Of a stretch of 64,000 nucleotides of DNA, positions 32,571 to 41,378 are shown piece by piece (positions within the stretch are counted from its first letter, which is position 1; each line of letters starts with the position of its first letter). Origin of the DNA: Anaerotruncus sp. MC2020 (GTDB taxonomy: Bacteria; Bacillota; Clostridia; Oscillospirales; Ruminococcaceae); NCBI GenBank assembly GCA_000701945.1, contig KL370840.1, positions 896,709-960,708 of the forward strand, read 5' to 3'. A program made the translations under genes and the position numbers. Under the pieces are notes generated by a model. The model searched no databases. It was not told where the DNA came from and worked only from the letters and a program-made list of their open reading frames with translations.

Positions 32571-33541
32571 TACTCAACACCCCTTTCGTGTACGACGGAC
32601 GGCTCGCAGTCGTCCTTGGTATAGTCGGTAAGAGGCGCTCTCGAGGTAGTATCGGCGCCCGCCTGATACTCGCCGTAGAGCTCGTTGATGTCCTTGATGA
32701 ACTTGCGGTTGAGGAGGTGGAGCGGTATATGCTGGGGACATACGCGCGAGCACTCGCCGCAGTCCGTACATCTTCCCGCAACGTGGAACGCGCGGATGAT
32801 GTGGAACATATTCTCCTCGAAGCTGTCCGCGGGAGCCTTGTTGTCGATGCCCGACTTGGGGTTATCGAACACGCAGTTCTCGCAGGTACACGCGGGACAT
32901 ACATTCCTGCACGCATTGCAGCGTATGCACTTGGAGAGCTGGTCGCGCCAGAAGTCGAAGCGCTCCTGCGAGGTCATATTCTCGAGCTTTTCCACCATTT
33001 CAAAGCGGTTGGAGTCGAGCACATCGCCGTCCTCGCCGATGAGCTCGTCGAAAACGACGTGCTTCTTGCTCTTACATGAAGCGCACTTATCGAGCACCGC
33101 CTCATAGAAGGGCATAGTCTGAGTGCCGTAGATAGTCTCTATCCTGAGGGTATAGTCCTCGTTTTTCACGCTGAGTATACCTGTAATGCCCTTTGCCTTT
33201 ATCTTTTCGATGTCGAGCTTGGGACCGCCCTCGATACCGATGACGTACACCTTCTCGCGGTCTATTCTGTGCTCCTTGACGAGCTGATTGAAGCTGTATG
33301 TGTCGCAGGGCTTGAGAAAAGCGAGCACCTTGCCCTCCTTCTGGGTCTCCTTGACGAGGTACTTCGACACATTCGCGGCAGTGAAGTCATCACAGACGAA
33401 GTCGCTGTCTATCTCCTCCGCGGAGGTGAACACAGCGGGAGTGATATCATAGGTGAACTCTCCTCTCTTCCAGCCGATGACGCGGTCTACGCTGCCGTCC
33501 GCGAGGAGCTCCTTAGCTCTTTTAATCATTGCTTCCTGCAT
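32570..33541 (-). CDS. FlxC-like iron-sulfur protein, 323 aa
   Basis: The N-terminal part (about 1-190) resembles the F420-hydrogenase/dehydrogenase beta-subunit type, with KPCDTYSFNQLV and DKCASCKSKKHV. The C-terminal part has two 4Fe-4S motifs: CIRCNACRNVCPACTCENC and CTDCGECSRVCPQHI. GGAGG lies upstream of ATG 33541, and the start overlaps flxD by 16 bases. It belongs to the NADH-oxidising arm of the complex. Confidence 0.83.
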   Translation of the reverse strand: MQEAMIKRAKELLADGSVDRVIGWKRGEFTYDITPAVFTSAEEIDSDFVCDDFTAANVSKYLVKETQKEGKVLAFLKPCDTYSFNQLVKEHRIDREKVYVIGIEGGPKLDIEKIKAKGITGILSVKNEDYTLRIETIYGTQTMPFYEAVLDKCASCKSKKHVVFDELIGEDGDVLDSNRFEMVEKLENMTSQERFDFWRDQLSKCIRCNACRNVCPACTCENCVFDNPKSGIDNKAPADSFEENMFHIIRAFHVAGRCTDCGECSRVCPQHIPLHLLNRKFIKDINELYGEYQAGADTTSRAPLTDYTKDDCEPSVVHERGVE

Positions 33542-33966
33542 CGTAAATCCTCCAATCTGCGGTTAGGTCCGAGAGCCTTTACGTCCTCGGTGAACTGCTG
33601 CATAGTAGCCGCGAACTTCGCGCCCTCGGCAGCGGACACCCACTCGAGGCGGGTCCTGTTGCGCTCGATGCCGAGGAAGTCGAGCATACTGTAGAGCAGG
33701 GTTATGCGGCGGCGTGTGAAGTAGTTGCCTGATGTGTAGTGGCAGTCGCCTGGGTGACAGCCGCAGATGATAACGCCGTCAGCGCCCTTCTGGAAGGCGC
33801 GGAGAATGAACATGGGGTTCACTCTGCACGAGCAGGGAACGCGTATGATCTTGACATTCGTGGGATAATTCAGTCTGTTGGTACCTGAGAGGTCGGCTCC
33901 CGCATAGGAACACCAGTTGCAGCAGAAAGCGACTATAACAGGTTCAAAATTTTCTTTTACTTGCAT
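33526..33966 (-). CDS. MvhD/FlxD-like 2Fe-2S subunit, 146 aa
   Basis: MvhD-type proteins bridge an electron source to HdrA. I chose ATG 33966 (GGAGG ten bases upstream); the longer frame lies inside hdrA. The family Cys sets are intact: FCCNWCSYAGAD, VPCSCRV and ICGCHPGDCHY. Length matches MvhD (about 140). It overlaps the hdrA end by ten bases, so the two are translationally coupled. Confidence 0.92.
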   Translation of the reverse strand: MQVKENFEPVIVAFCCNWCSYAGADLSGTNRLNYPTNVKIIRVPCSCRVNPMFILRAFQKGADGVIICGCHPGDCHYTSGNYFTRRRITLLYSMLDFLGIERNRTRLEWVSAAEGAKFAATMQQFTEDVKALGPNRRLEDLRCRKQ

Positions 33967-35948
33967 ATTGCGTCTACCTCCGCCATAATCTGACTGTTCG
34001 AGAAGCCGCTGAGGTCCATAGCACCTGACGGGCAGGCAACAGTACAAGCGCCGCAGCCCTGACAAACTGCGGGATTGACGCTTGCGACTCTGCGGACCTT
34101 AGTGGTGCGGTCGGGCATTCTGAACTCCTTGTCGATGTATGTGATAGCTCCGTAAGGGCACACCTTCTCGCATGACGAGCAGCCGTTGCACATGAGCTCG
34201 TCTGAGTGGGCAACACAGGGGTTGCAGGTGATGCTGTTCTTGCAGAGCAGACCGATAGCCTTAGCGGCAGCGGCACTTGCCTGCGCGACAGTCTCGGGGA
34301 TATCCTTGGGACCCTGACACGCTCCCGAGAGGAATATGCCCGCGGTAGCGCTCTCCACGGGGCGGAGCTTGGGGTGCGCCTCGGTGAAGAAGTCGTTGGT
34401 ATCCATCTGAGTCGTGAGCATCGTCGCGAGCGGACGTGCAGTCTTGTCGGGCTCGATAGCAGCCGCAAGAACTACCATATCGGCGTTGATGTGGAGCTGT
34501 TCATTCGCGAGCAGGTCAGACGCCTGAACGTCGATCTTTCCGTCGGACTTGGGCGTTACCTTGCCGACCATTCCCTTGATGTAGTGGACATTGTACTGCT
34601 CGACTGCACGGCGGTAGAATTCATCGAAGTTCTTACCGGGGGTGCGGACGTCGATATAGAACACGTAGACTTCTGTATCGGGGTATTTCTCACGTATGAG
34701 CATCGCGTGCTTTGCAGTATACATACAGCAAATCTTCGAGCAGTAGGGCTTGCCCTTCTCGTCGTCGCAGCGCGAGCCTACGCACTGCACGAACACGATA
34801 GTATGCGGGTGAGTCTTGTCTGACGGGCGCAGGAGCGTGCCGCCGTTCGGACCAGCCGCATTCATGAGTCTCTCGAGCTCGAGCGACGTAACGACATCGG
34901 GGCACTGATTGTACGCGAACTCGTCGTACTTGTCGAGGTTGATGGGGTTGAAGCCCGTAGCCACGACGATAGCGCCGTACTGCTGCTCAATGAAGGTATC
35001 CTGCTGCTTGTAGTCGATAGCGCCCGCGGAGCAGACCTTCGAGCAAACGCCGCACTTGCCCGTCTTGAGCATCATGCAGTAGTTGGGGTCGATAGTTGCG
35101 ACCTTGGGTACAGCCTGCGCGAACGGGATATAGATAGCGGAGCGGTTGTCGAGCCCCATGTTGAACTCATTGGGCACCTTTTTCATCGGGCACTTCTCGG
35201 TACAGAGACCGCAGCCCGTACACTTTGTCTCGTCGACGAAGCGAGCCTTTTTCTTGATCTTGACTGTGAAGTTTCCGACGAAGCCCTTTACATCGGCTAC
35301 CTCGCTGAACGAGTGGATAGTGATGCGCTCATTCTGCGAAGCCTCGACCATTTTAGGCGTGAGTATGCACGCCGCGCAGTCGAGCGTCGGGAAGGTCTTG
35401 TCTATCTGAGCCATTTTGCCGCCGATAGTGGGCTGCTTCTCGACGATATCAACGTCGAAGCCCGCCTCCGCGATGTCGAGGGCAGTCTGAATGCCCGCGA
35501 TACCGCCTCCGATGACGAGAGCGCGCTTGACAACGGGGCTCTCCATGGAGTTGAGCGGCGTATTGAGGTGGACTTTGGCGACAGCCGTCCTGCCGAGGAT
35601 GATAGCCTTCTCGGTAGCTGTAGCTATGTCCTTGTGTATCCACGAGCACTGCTCGCGGATGTTGGCGATTTCAACGAGATACGGGTTCAGACCTGCGGAA
35701 GCCGCCGCCTTTCTGAACGTATTCTCATGCATACGGGGCGAGCACGAGCATATGACAACGCCCGTGAGCTTCTGCTCCTTGATGGCGTTCTTTACGAGCT
35801 CCTGACCCGATTCAGAGCACATATACTGGTAGTCCTGAGAGATGACTACCCCGGGCTCGTGACCGAGCGCCTCTGCAACAGCCTTTACGTCTACCGTAGC
35901 GGCGATATTGGTACCGCAGTGACAGACAAAAACACCTATTCTCTGCAT
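33957..35948 (-). CDS. hdrA: Heterodisulfide reductase subunit A, bifurcating flavoprotein
   Basis: The FAD of HdrA splits electron pairs between ferredoxin and a disulfide-type acceptor. The N-terminal domain (about 1-145) has VFVCHCGTNIAA and CSCSPRMHE, followed by ALVIGGGIAGIQTALDIAEAG (about 149). 4Fe-4S motifs are CTGCGLCTEKCPM, CGVCSKVCSAGA, CNGCSSCEKVCPYGA and CQGCGACTVACPSGA; the last two would feed ferredoxin. At 663 aa it is the standard length and not fused to MvhD. AAGGAGG precedes ATG 35948. Confidence 0.95.
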   Translation of the reverse strand: MQRIGVFVCHCGTNIAATVDVKAVAEALGHEPGVVISQDYQYMCSESGQELVKNAIKEQKLTGVVICSCSPRMHENTFRKAAASAGLNPYLVEIANIREQCSWIHKDIATATEKAIILGRTAVAKVHLNTPLNSMESPVVKRALVIGGGIAGIQTALDIAEAGFDVDIVEKQPTIGGKMAQIDKTFPTLDCAACILTPKMVEASQNERITIHSFSEVADVKGFVGNFTVKIKKKARFVDETKCTGCGLCTEKCPMKKVPNEFNMGLDNRSAIYIPFAQAVPKVATIDPNYCMMLKTGKCGVCSKVCSAGAIDYKQQDTFIEQQYGAIVVATGFNPINLDKYDEFAYNQCPDVVTSLELERLMNAAGPNGGTLLRPSDKTHPHTIVFVQCVGSRCDDEKGKPYCSKICCMYTAKHAMLIREKYPDTEVYVFYIDVRTPGKNFDEFYRRAVEQYNVHYIKGMVGKVTPKSDGKIDVQASDLLANEQLHINADMVVLAAAIEPDKTARPLATMLTTQMDTNDFFTEAHPKLRPVESATAGIFLSGACQGPKDIPETVAQASAAAAKAIGLLCKNSITCNPCVAHSDELMCNGCSSCEKVCPYGAITYIDKEFRMPDRTTKVRRVASVNPAVCQGCGACTVACPSGAMDLSGFSNSQIMAEVDAICK

Positions 35949-35963
35949 AGCGTAGTCTCCTCC

Positions 35964-36347
35964 TTACTTAGCGTACTTTCGCATAGCCGTCACGATAGCC
36001 TGCTGAGGCAGGTCCTCGTCGAGCAGTGCGGGGATATCTGTGGGCTCGAGGTGATTTCCGCCCTGCTGACGGACAGCCGCGAGGCGCACCGCCTCGACCA
36101 CCTTAGCGGGCTCTACACCGCGGGGACATCTCTCCACGCAGGCAAAGCAGGTCAGGCACTTGTATATCGACTCCGACTTCATCAGGGTCTCTATATCGCC
36201 CTTTTCGACCATATACACGAACTGATGAGGGTGGTATTCCATTTCATCGTAGGAGGGGCAGGTCGCGGAGCACTTACCGCAGCGCATACATTTGAGCACA
36301 TTTACTCCGCTCGAACGGAGCACCTGTTCCTTTAGGTTCTTATTCAT
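35964..36347 (-). CDS. hdrC: Heterodisulfide reductase subunit C
   Basis: A small two-cluster ferredoxin that connects HdrA to HdrB. The two 4Fe-4S motifs are CMRCGKCSATCPSY and CLTCFACVERCPRG. 127 aa is normal, and there is no membrane segment, so this is the soluble HdrABC type and not HdrDE. ATG 36347 overlaps the hdrB end by eight bases and has AGGAGG six bases upstream. Confidence 0.93.
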   Translation of the reverse strand: MNKNLKEQVLRSSGVNVLKCMRCGKCSATCPSYDEMEYHPHQFVYMVEKGDIETLMKSESIYKCLTCFACVERCPRGVEPAKVVEAVRLAAVRQQGGNHLEPTDIPALLDEDLPQQAIVTAMRKYAK

Positions 36348-37137
36348 TGCTTGCCTCCTTTAAGCCGAGAGCCTCGGCGAGAAGCTCGGTAAAGTAGTGA
36401 ACGGGCAGGTCTGAGCCCGAGTTCTTTTTAAGGTTGTACAGGCAGAGCGGACAGGCAGTGATGACCATTTCGGCGCCCATGTCCTTGGCGGAGTCCATAA
36501 CAGCGCCGCTGCGCTTCTGAGCCTGAGCCTTGTCCTCGAGGGTGATATAGCCGCCGCAGCACTCATTTCTCTGCGAGTATATGACGGGAGTACCGCCTAT
36601 CGCCCTGATGAAGTCCTCGATAATAGTGGGATTCTCGGGGGCGTCCATAGCGAGAGCCTTTGCGGGACGCAGGAGCAGGCAGCCGTAATACGCGGCTATC
36701 TTTCTGCCCGTGAACGGGTTCACGACCTTCTCTTTGAGCTTGTCGAATCCGACCACATCGCGGAGCATTTCGAGGTAGTGATAGACCTTAGTACCGCCGA
36801 CGTAGGGCTCATTCAGTCCGAGGTAGTTGTTGACCTTAGCCGCCATTTCCTCGTCGCGGGAAATATCGAACTCGGTCTGCTTGATGACGTTGTGGCACGC
36901 GGAACAGACCGTGATGAGGGGCTGACCCGCCTCCTTAGCGGAGTTGAGCACTCTCACCGCCGAGAGCTTGGTAGCGATCTCGTCCTTGGCTGTAGTGTAG
37001 GCGCCGCCGCAGCACTGCCAGTCGGCGGGCTCCACGAGCTTTATGCCGAGCGCCTCTGCGGAGGCACGGGCATAGGCATCGAGGTCTTTCGCCTTAGTGC
37101 GGAGCGTACAGCCTGGGTAATATGTAAATGTTTCCAT
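36340..37137 (-). CDS. hdrB: Heterodisulfide reductase subunit B with two complete CCG domains
   Basis: HdrB carries the catalytic non-cubane 4Fe-4S clusters. Both CCG motifs are intact: Cys 10, Cys 42-43, Cys 78 and Cys 81 (YPGC, WQCCGG, CSAC), and again YYGC, NECCGG, CPLC in the C-terminal half. ATG 37137 has AAAGGA upstream; a longer frame to 37173 lacks a site. It is the first gene of the hdr-flx-frd run. The organism is not a methanogen and no dsrC is nearby, so the acceptor must be something else, perhaps FrdAB. Confidence 0.93.
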   Translation of the reverse strand: METFTYYPGCTLRTKAKDLDAYARASAEALGIKLVEPADWQCCGGAYTTAKDEIATKLSAVRVLNSAKEAGQPLITVCSACHNVIKQTEFDISRDEEMAAKVNNYLGLNEPYVGGTKVYHYLEMLRDVVGFDKLKEKVVNPFTGRKIAAYYGCLLLRPAKALAMDAPENPTIIEDFIRAIGGTPVIYSQRNECCGGYITLEDKAQAQKRSGAVMDSAKDMGAEMVITACPLCLYNLKKNSGSDLPVHYFTELLAEALGLKEASNE

Positions 37138-37203
37138 AGCACATTCCTTTCTAATGCGTAATGCATAATTCATAATTGGGATACGTTATTCCGAAAAGGA
37201 TTC

Positions 37204-37273
37204 TGTAGGGGCGCATTCCGTGCGCCCGACAGCCATTGACGGCAATTGCAGGCGAGCGGAACTCGCCCCTACA
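37204..37273. repeat. TGTAGGGGCG inverted-repeat element, copy 1
   Basis: TGTAGGGGCG (37204-37213) pairs with CGCCCCTACA (37264-37273). Inside, GGGCGCA/TGCGCCC is a nested hairpin. The same end words occur at about 46838, 50100-50166 and 56080-56205, so this is a dispersed small palindromic or MITE-like repeat. Confidence 0.7.
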
Positions 37274-37312
37274 AATCATTTCAGATTCGTCCGCGCAAGC
37301 GGACACCGCAAT

Positions 37313-37343
37313 TATTCACTATTCACTATTCATTATTCACTAT
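37313..37343. repeat. ATTCACT short tandem repeat
   Basis: Four imperfect copies of the 7-bp word ATTCACT (ATTATTCACTATTCACTATT and on), just after the repeat element and before the fumarase end hairpin. Confidence 0.6.
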
Positions 37344-37368
37344 CTGATACGTCCTTTGGACGTATCAG
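37344..37368 (-). terminator. Perfect hairpin containing the fumarase stop codon
   Basis: CTGATACGTCC and GGACGTATCAG pair over 11 bp around three bases, and the fumC stop (37365-37367) lies in the 5' arm. There is no T-run on the minus strand, so partial read-through to hdrB is plausible. Confidence 0.55.
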
Positions 37369-38741
37369 ACCATTTCCTCGGGGTGGAACACCTCGTCGAA
37401 CTTCTCCGAAGTGAGGAAGCCGAGCTCGACGCACGCCTCCTTGAGGGAGATATTGTCCTTGAACGCCTTCTTGGCGGTCTTGGCGGCGTTCTCGTAGCCG
37501 ATATACGGATTGAGCGCCGTCACGAGCATGAGGGAGTTGTGGAGGTTGTGGTGCATCTTCTCCTTGTTTGCCTTTATACCGACCGCGCAGTTCTTGTTGA
37601 AGCTGAGTATCGACTCTGCGAGCAGTCTTGCGGACTGGAGGAAGTTATACGCGCACACGGGCATGAACACGTTGAGCTCGAAGTTGCCCTGTGAAGCCGC
37701 CATGCCGACCGCAACGTCGTTGCCCATGACCTGTACCGCGACCATAGTGACCTGCTCGCACTGGGTAGGATTGACCTTGCCGGGCATTATGGACGAACCG
37801 GGCTCATTCTCGGGGATGAATATCTCGCCGAGACCGTCGCGCGGACCCGAAGCGAGCCAGCGCACATCGTTGGCGATCTTCATCATATCAGCCGCGAGAG
37901 CCTTGAGCGCACCGTGCGCGAAGACAATCTCGTCCTTGGAGGTCAGCGAGTGGAACTTATTTGGCGCAGTCACGAACTTCTTGCCCGTGAGCTCGCTGAT
38001 AGCCTCAGCGGACTTTTCCGCGAAGCCGGCAGGAGCGTTGAGTCCCGTACCAACGGCAGTACCGCCGAGCGCGAGCTCCTTGAGTTCCTCGCATGAGGCG
38101 AGAATCATCTTCCTGTCCTTCTCGAGGGATGCTCTCCAGCCGCTTATCTCCTGCGAGAACTTGATAGGAGTAGCGTCCTGCAGGTGAGTGCGTCCGCTCT
38201 TGACGATTCCCTCATTCTCAGCCTCGAGGCGCTTGAAGGTCTCGACGAGTGTATCTATCGCGGGGATGACCTTGTCCTCGAGGGCGATGACCGCGGCGAT
38301 GTGCATAGCGGTCGGGAATGTATCATTTGAGGACTGGCTCATATTGATGTCATCGTTGGGGTGGAGGAGCTTCGCGCCCGCGATCTCATTTCCCCTGTTG
38401 GCGATGACCTCATTCGCGTTCATATTGGACTGCGTACCGCTTCCCGTCTGCCATACGACGAGCGGGAAGTGCTCGTTGAGAGCGCCGCTGATGACCTCGT
38501 CGCACGCCTGAGAGATAGCGGCGAGCTTCTCGTCGGTCATTTTCTCGGACTTGACGGCGTGATTGGCGATAGCGGCGGCTTTTTTGAGGATGCCGAAGGC
38601 GTGAGTTATCTCACGCGGCATAGTCTCGATACCGACGCCGATGAGGAAATTCTCATGGCTTCTCTCGGTCTGAGCCGCCCAGTACTTGTCAGCGGGGACT
38701 TTGACCTCGCCCATTGAGTCATGTTCGATACGATAATCCAT
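37365..38741 (-). CDS. fumC: Fumarate hydratase, class II
   Basis: Interconverts malate and fumarate without an iron-sulfur cluster. The superfamily signature GSSIMPGKVNPTQCE is present (about 317-331), with SGRTHLQDATPIKF, GTGLNAPAGF and VVWQTGSGTQSNMNANEV. 458 aa is standard. It lies 227 bases upstream of hdrB on the same strand and supplies fumarate to the reductase encoded there. A Rex-like site lies upstream of it. Confidence 0.96.
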   Translation of the reverse strand: MDYRIEHDSMGEVKVPADKYWAAQTERSHENFLIGVGIETMPREITHAFGILKKAAAIANHAVKSEKMTDEKLAAISQACDEVISGALNEHFPLVVWQTGSGTQSNMNANEVIANRGNEIAGAKLLHPNDDINMSQSSNDTFPTAMHIAAVIALEDKVIPAIDTLVETFKRLEAENEGIVKSGRTHLQDATPIKFSQEISGWRASLEKDRKMILASCEELKELALGGTAVGTGLNAPAGFAEKSAEAISELTGKKFVTAPNKFHSLTSKDEIVFAHGALKALAADMMKIANDVRWLASGPRDGLGEIFIPENEPGSSIMPGKVNPTQCEQVTMVAVQVMGNDVAVGMAASQGNFELNVFMPVCAYNFLQSARLLAESILSFNKNCAVGIKANKEKMHHNLHNSLMLVTALNPYIGYENAAKTAKKAFKDNISLKEACVELGFLTSEKFDEVFHPEEMV

Positions 38742-38852
38742 AGTTGAACTCTCCCTTTTCCGAAGCGAAACGCTCCTATTATTGCTTAATTATAGTATAT
38801 CAGCGATATCCAGTGATTTCAAGAGCGGATTCAGCATAGAGCCATACGCATA

Positions 38853-38870
38853 TTGATATAATATTAACAA
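38853..38870. promoter_or_regulatory. Candidate Rex operator upstream of fumC
   Basis: TTGATATAATATTAACAA fits the Rex consensus TTGTTAA-N4-TTAACAA in 12 of 14 defined positions, with one half perfect. It lies 112 bases before the fumC start, and rex is the next gene upstream. Confidence 0.45.
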
Positions 38871-39168
38871 TGTCTGCCTGTTCCTTCGACGCGACATATG
38901 TTTATATATTTCAGCATATATTCAGCCGCAATTTTGCGGGACAAAAAACTGCATATATTATTTCTCAGCCGACGGCTGACTTCGTGCGTAATGCACATAT
39001 CATCACGGGAGGCGCGCGCAGAAGTGATAGACAAAGCCTCTCATTTTTGTGCGACTTAGACCTCATCACGCGGCTGTGCGGTCATAACGCCAAGGCATAC
39101 AAGCATACCTTTTCACATATAACGCAGAGCAAACGCCGCCCTACTGTCAGACATTACAAAACACAGAA

Positions 39169-39187
39169 TGCAGGGATGACCCCTGCA
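39169..39187 (-). terminator. Terminator of the acn-icd-rex operon
   Basis: TGCAGGG and CCCTGCA around six bases. On the minus strand it is followed by TTCTGTGTTTTGT. It lies 31 bases after the rex stop. Confidence 0.6.
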
Positions 39188-39217
39188 CCTGCTGAACGTG
39201 CCGCTGGGGCAAATTCG

Positions 39218-39853
39218 TTATTCTTCCGACGTGTTAATGCAGTACGACAGCGTAGTGAGGCTGTCGCCGAGGTGAACGTTCTCGACCGCGACGTCCTTGT
39301 GAGTGACACGGAGGTCATAGTGCGTGAAGTTCCAGAACGCGCGAATGCCGTAGCTGATAAGGCGGTCGACCTCCTTCTCTGCCGCCTCGCGCGGGATACA
39401 GAGGATAGCCGCGGCAGGCTTGTGCTCCTTGCAGAAGCCCTCGATATCGGCGGCGCCCATGACGGTGAGCTCGCCTATCCTCTTGCCGACCAGCTCGGGG
39501 TTGGCGTCGAAGATTCCGATGAGGTCGAAGCCTCTGTTGCGGAAGTCGATATGGGAGGCAAGAGCCCGTCCGAGGTTGCCTGCTCCGAGGAGTATCATCG
39601 GAGTCTGCTTGTCGAGCCCGAGTATCTTGCCAATCTCGGCTTTAAGTCCCGTCACATTGTAGCCGTAGCCCTGCTGACCGAACTCGCCGAAGCAGTTGAA
39701 ATCCTGACGTATCTGCGAGGCAGTGAGCCCCATTTTCTCCGCGAGCTCGCGCGAGGAGATACGGACATATCCGTTCGCCTCGAGGTCGCCGAGGAAGCGG
39801 TAGTACCGCGGCAGACGTCTGATTACTGAGTTTGAAATAGCGCTTTTTGACAT
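39218..39853 (-). CDS. rex: Redox-sensing transcriptional repressor Rex
   Basis: Rex binds DNA when NADH is low and lets go when NADH is high, controlling fermentation and redox genes. I chose ATG 39853 (GAGG about ten bases upstream); the open extension to 39892 reads out of the gap after icd. A winged helix (SNSVIRRLPRYYRFL, SSRELAEKMGLTASQIRQDF) is followed by a Rossmann fold, PMILLGAGNLGRALASH (about 86). 211 aa is normal. It is the last gene of the acn...icd run and faces fumC-hdr-flx-frd. Confidence 0.95.
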   Translation of the reverse strand: MSKSAISNSVIRRLPRYYRFLGDLEANGYVRISSRELAEKMGLTASQIRQDFNCFGEFGQQGYGYNVTGLKAEIGKILGLDKQTPMILLGAGNLGRALASHIDFRNRGFDLIGIFDANPELVGKRIGELTVMGAADIEGFCKEHKPAAAILCIPREAAEKEVDRLISYGIRAFWNFTHYDLRVTHKDVAVENVHLGDSLTTLSYCINTSEE

Positions 39854-39892
39854 TTTAAAAATAGCCTCACAATCTAAGCGGAAAGCCGCCAA

Positions 39893-41104
39893 TTACATTA
39901 AGCTGTCAAGTCTGACTTTGATTTCGTCAAGGAATGTCTTGGAATCCACCTTACGCTTGTTTTCGAGCTTGGAGATGAGATAGAGGTCGCCCGTCATGAC
40001 GCCGTCCTCGATAGTCTGGATAGTAGCCTTCTCGAGCTTGTCCGCGAAGTCGCAGAGCTCGGGAGTGCCGTCGAGCTCTCCCCTCTTGCGGAGCGCGCCG
40101 CTCCACGCGAAAATGGTAGCAACGGAGTTGGTGGATGTCTCCTCGCCCTTGAGGTACTTGTAGTAGTGGCGCTGAACAGTGCCGTGAGCCGCCTCATACT
40201 CGTATATACCGTCGGGAGAAACGAGCACGGAGGTCATCATAGCGAGCGAGCCGTAAGCAGTCGATACCATATCGGACATAACATCGCCGTCATAGTTCTT
40301 GCACGCCCAGATATAGCCGCCGTTGGAGCGGATAACGCGAGCTACTGCATCGTCGATGAGGGTGTAGAAGTACTCGATGCCAGCCGCCTCATACTTCTCC
40401 TTGTACTCGTTGTCGTAGATTTCCTGGAAGATGTCCTTGAAGCGGTGGTCATACTTCTTGGAGATAGTGTCCTTGGAGGCAAACCACACGTCCTGCTTGA
40501 GGTCGAGACCGTAGTTGAGGCAAGCCCTTGCGAAGCCCGCGATAGAATCGTCGAGGTTATGGAGACCCTGAATGATACCGTCGCACTTGGTGAAGTCGTG
40601 GATGAGCTCGCGAGTCTCGTTGCCGTTCTCATCGGTGACAACGAGCTCAGCCTTGGAGCCCTTAGCCACGCGCATCTCAGTGTTCTTGTAGACGTCGCCG
40701 TAAGCGTGACGCGCGATAGTGATAGGCTTTGTCCATGTAGGGATATAGGGCTCGATGCCCTTGACGATTATCGGAGTTCTGAACACCGTGCCGTCGAGAG
40801 CGGCTCTTATAGTGCCGTTGGGCGACTTCCACATCTGCGTGAGGTTATACTCGGGCATTCTTGCCGCATTGGGAGTGATAGTCGCGCACTTTACAGCAAC
40901 GCCGTACTTCTTGGTAGCCTCAGCGGAGTCGATAGTTACCTGGTCCTTGGTCTCCTCGCGGTGCTTGAGACCGAGGTCATAGTACTCGGTATTGAGCTCC
41001 ACGTATGGCTCGAGGAGAGTTTCCTTTATCCACTGCCAGAGGATACGGGTCATCTCGTCGCCGTCCATTTCGACGAGGGGAGTTTTCATAGTAATTTTAG
41101 CCAT
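39893..41104 (-). CDS. icd: NADP-dependent isocitrate dehydrogenase (type II, IDH1-like)
   Basis: Oxidises isocitrate to 2-oxoglutarate with NADP+. [15 protein letters not shown] at the start and [24 protein letters not shown] are the marks of the eukaryote-like homodimeric group; 403 aa fits that group and not the bacterial AceK-regulated type. GGAGG lies ten bases before ATG 41104. It shares an operon with aconitase and rex, so it serves glutamate synthesis and NADPH supply in an incomplete TCA cycle. Confidence 0.95.
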   Translation of the reverse strand: MAKITMKTPLVEMDGDEMTRILWQWIKETLLEPYVELNTEYYDLGLKHREETKDQVTIDSAEATKKYGVAVKCATITPNAARMPEYNLTQMWKSPNGTIRAALDGTVFRTPIIVKGIEPYIPTWTKPITIARHAYGDVYKNTEMRVAKGSKAELVVTDENGNETRELIHDFTKCDGIIQGLHNLDDSIAGFARACLNYGLDLKQDVWFASKDTISKKYDHRFKDIFQEIYDNEYKEKYEAAGIEYFYTLIDDAVARVIRSNGGYIWACKNYDGDVMSDMVSTAYGSLAMMTSVLVSPDGIYEYEAAHGTVQRHYYKYLKGEETSTNSVATIFAWSGALRKRGELDGTPELCDFADKLEKATIQTIEDGVMTGDLYLISKLENKRKVDSKTFLDEIKVRLDSLM

Positions 41105-41150
41105 TGGTTCAGACCTCCAGAATTAATATTTGACCGCAAAAGCGGTAATT

Positions 41151-41360
41151 TTACGTAGCGAACATAAGAGCGAGCATCGCGAGGATAGCCGCTCCGAACG
41201 AAATCCTGTCGAGGAGCTTGTCGTCGACATTTTTGATTATTTTGGGCAGAGTCAGCCTCAGCACGACATACAGCACCATAGCCACAGCGACAATCGCGAA
41301 GTCCTTAGCCGTCCAGTTTCTATGACGCACACGAAACATTATTGTATCAGGCGAAAGCAT
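41151..41360 (-). CDS. Small membrane protein, 69 aa
   Basis: Two hydrophobic segments, at about 20-37 (FAIVAVAMVLYVVLRLTL) and 52-68 (ISFGAAILAMLALMF), with a charged loop between (KIIKNVDDKLLD). GAGGAG lies upstream of ATG 41360. It sits between the 115-aa membrane protein and icd in a tightly packed operon. No known family. Confidence 0.65.
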   Translation of the reverse strand: MLSPDTIMFRVRHRNWTAKDFAIVAVAMVLYVVLRLTLPKIIKNVDDKLLDRISFGAAILAMLALMFAT

Positions 41361-41378
41361 TGGTATCTCCTCTCAGTA

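Larger units (their letters stand above)
38742..39217. other. Intergenic region upstream of fumC
   Basis: No convincing gene in about 470 bases; the open frames here lack ribosome sites. It holds a TATAAT on the minus strand near 38795 and the Rex-like word at 38853-38870, and the rex terminator at 39169. Confidence 0.6.

Noticed and set aside
33526-35948. HdrA-MvhD fusion
   Set aside because: The frames overlap by ten bases but are separate, with a distinct start and ribosome site for the MvhD-like gene.
28429-36335. Long plus-strand open frames opposite hdr, flx and frd
   Set aside because: They mirror the minus-strand genes, lack ribosome sites and have no family-like sequence; the GC-rich third positions of the real genes keep them open.
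38870-39829. 319-codon plus-strand frame upstream of fumC
   Set aside because: It overlaps rex antisense for most of its length, has no ribosome site and shows random composition.
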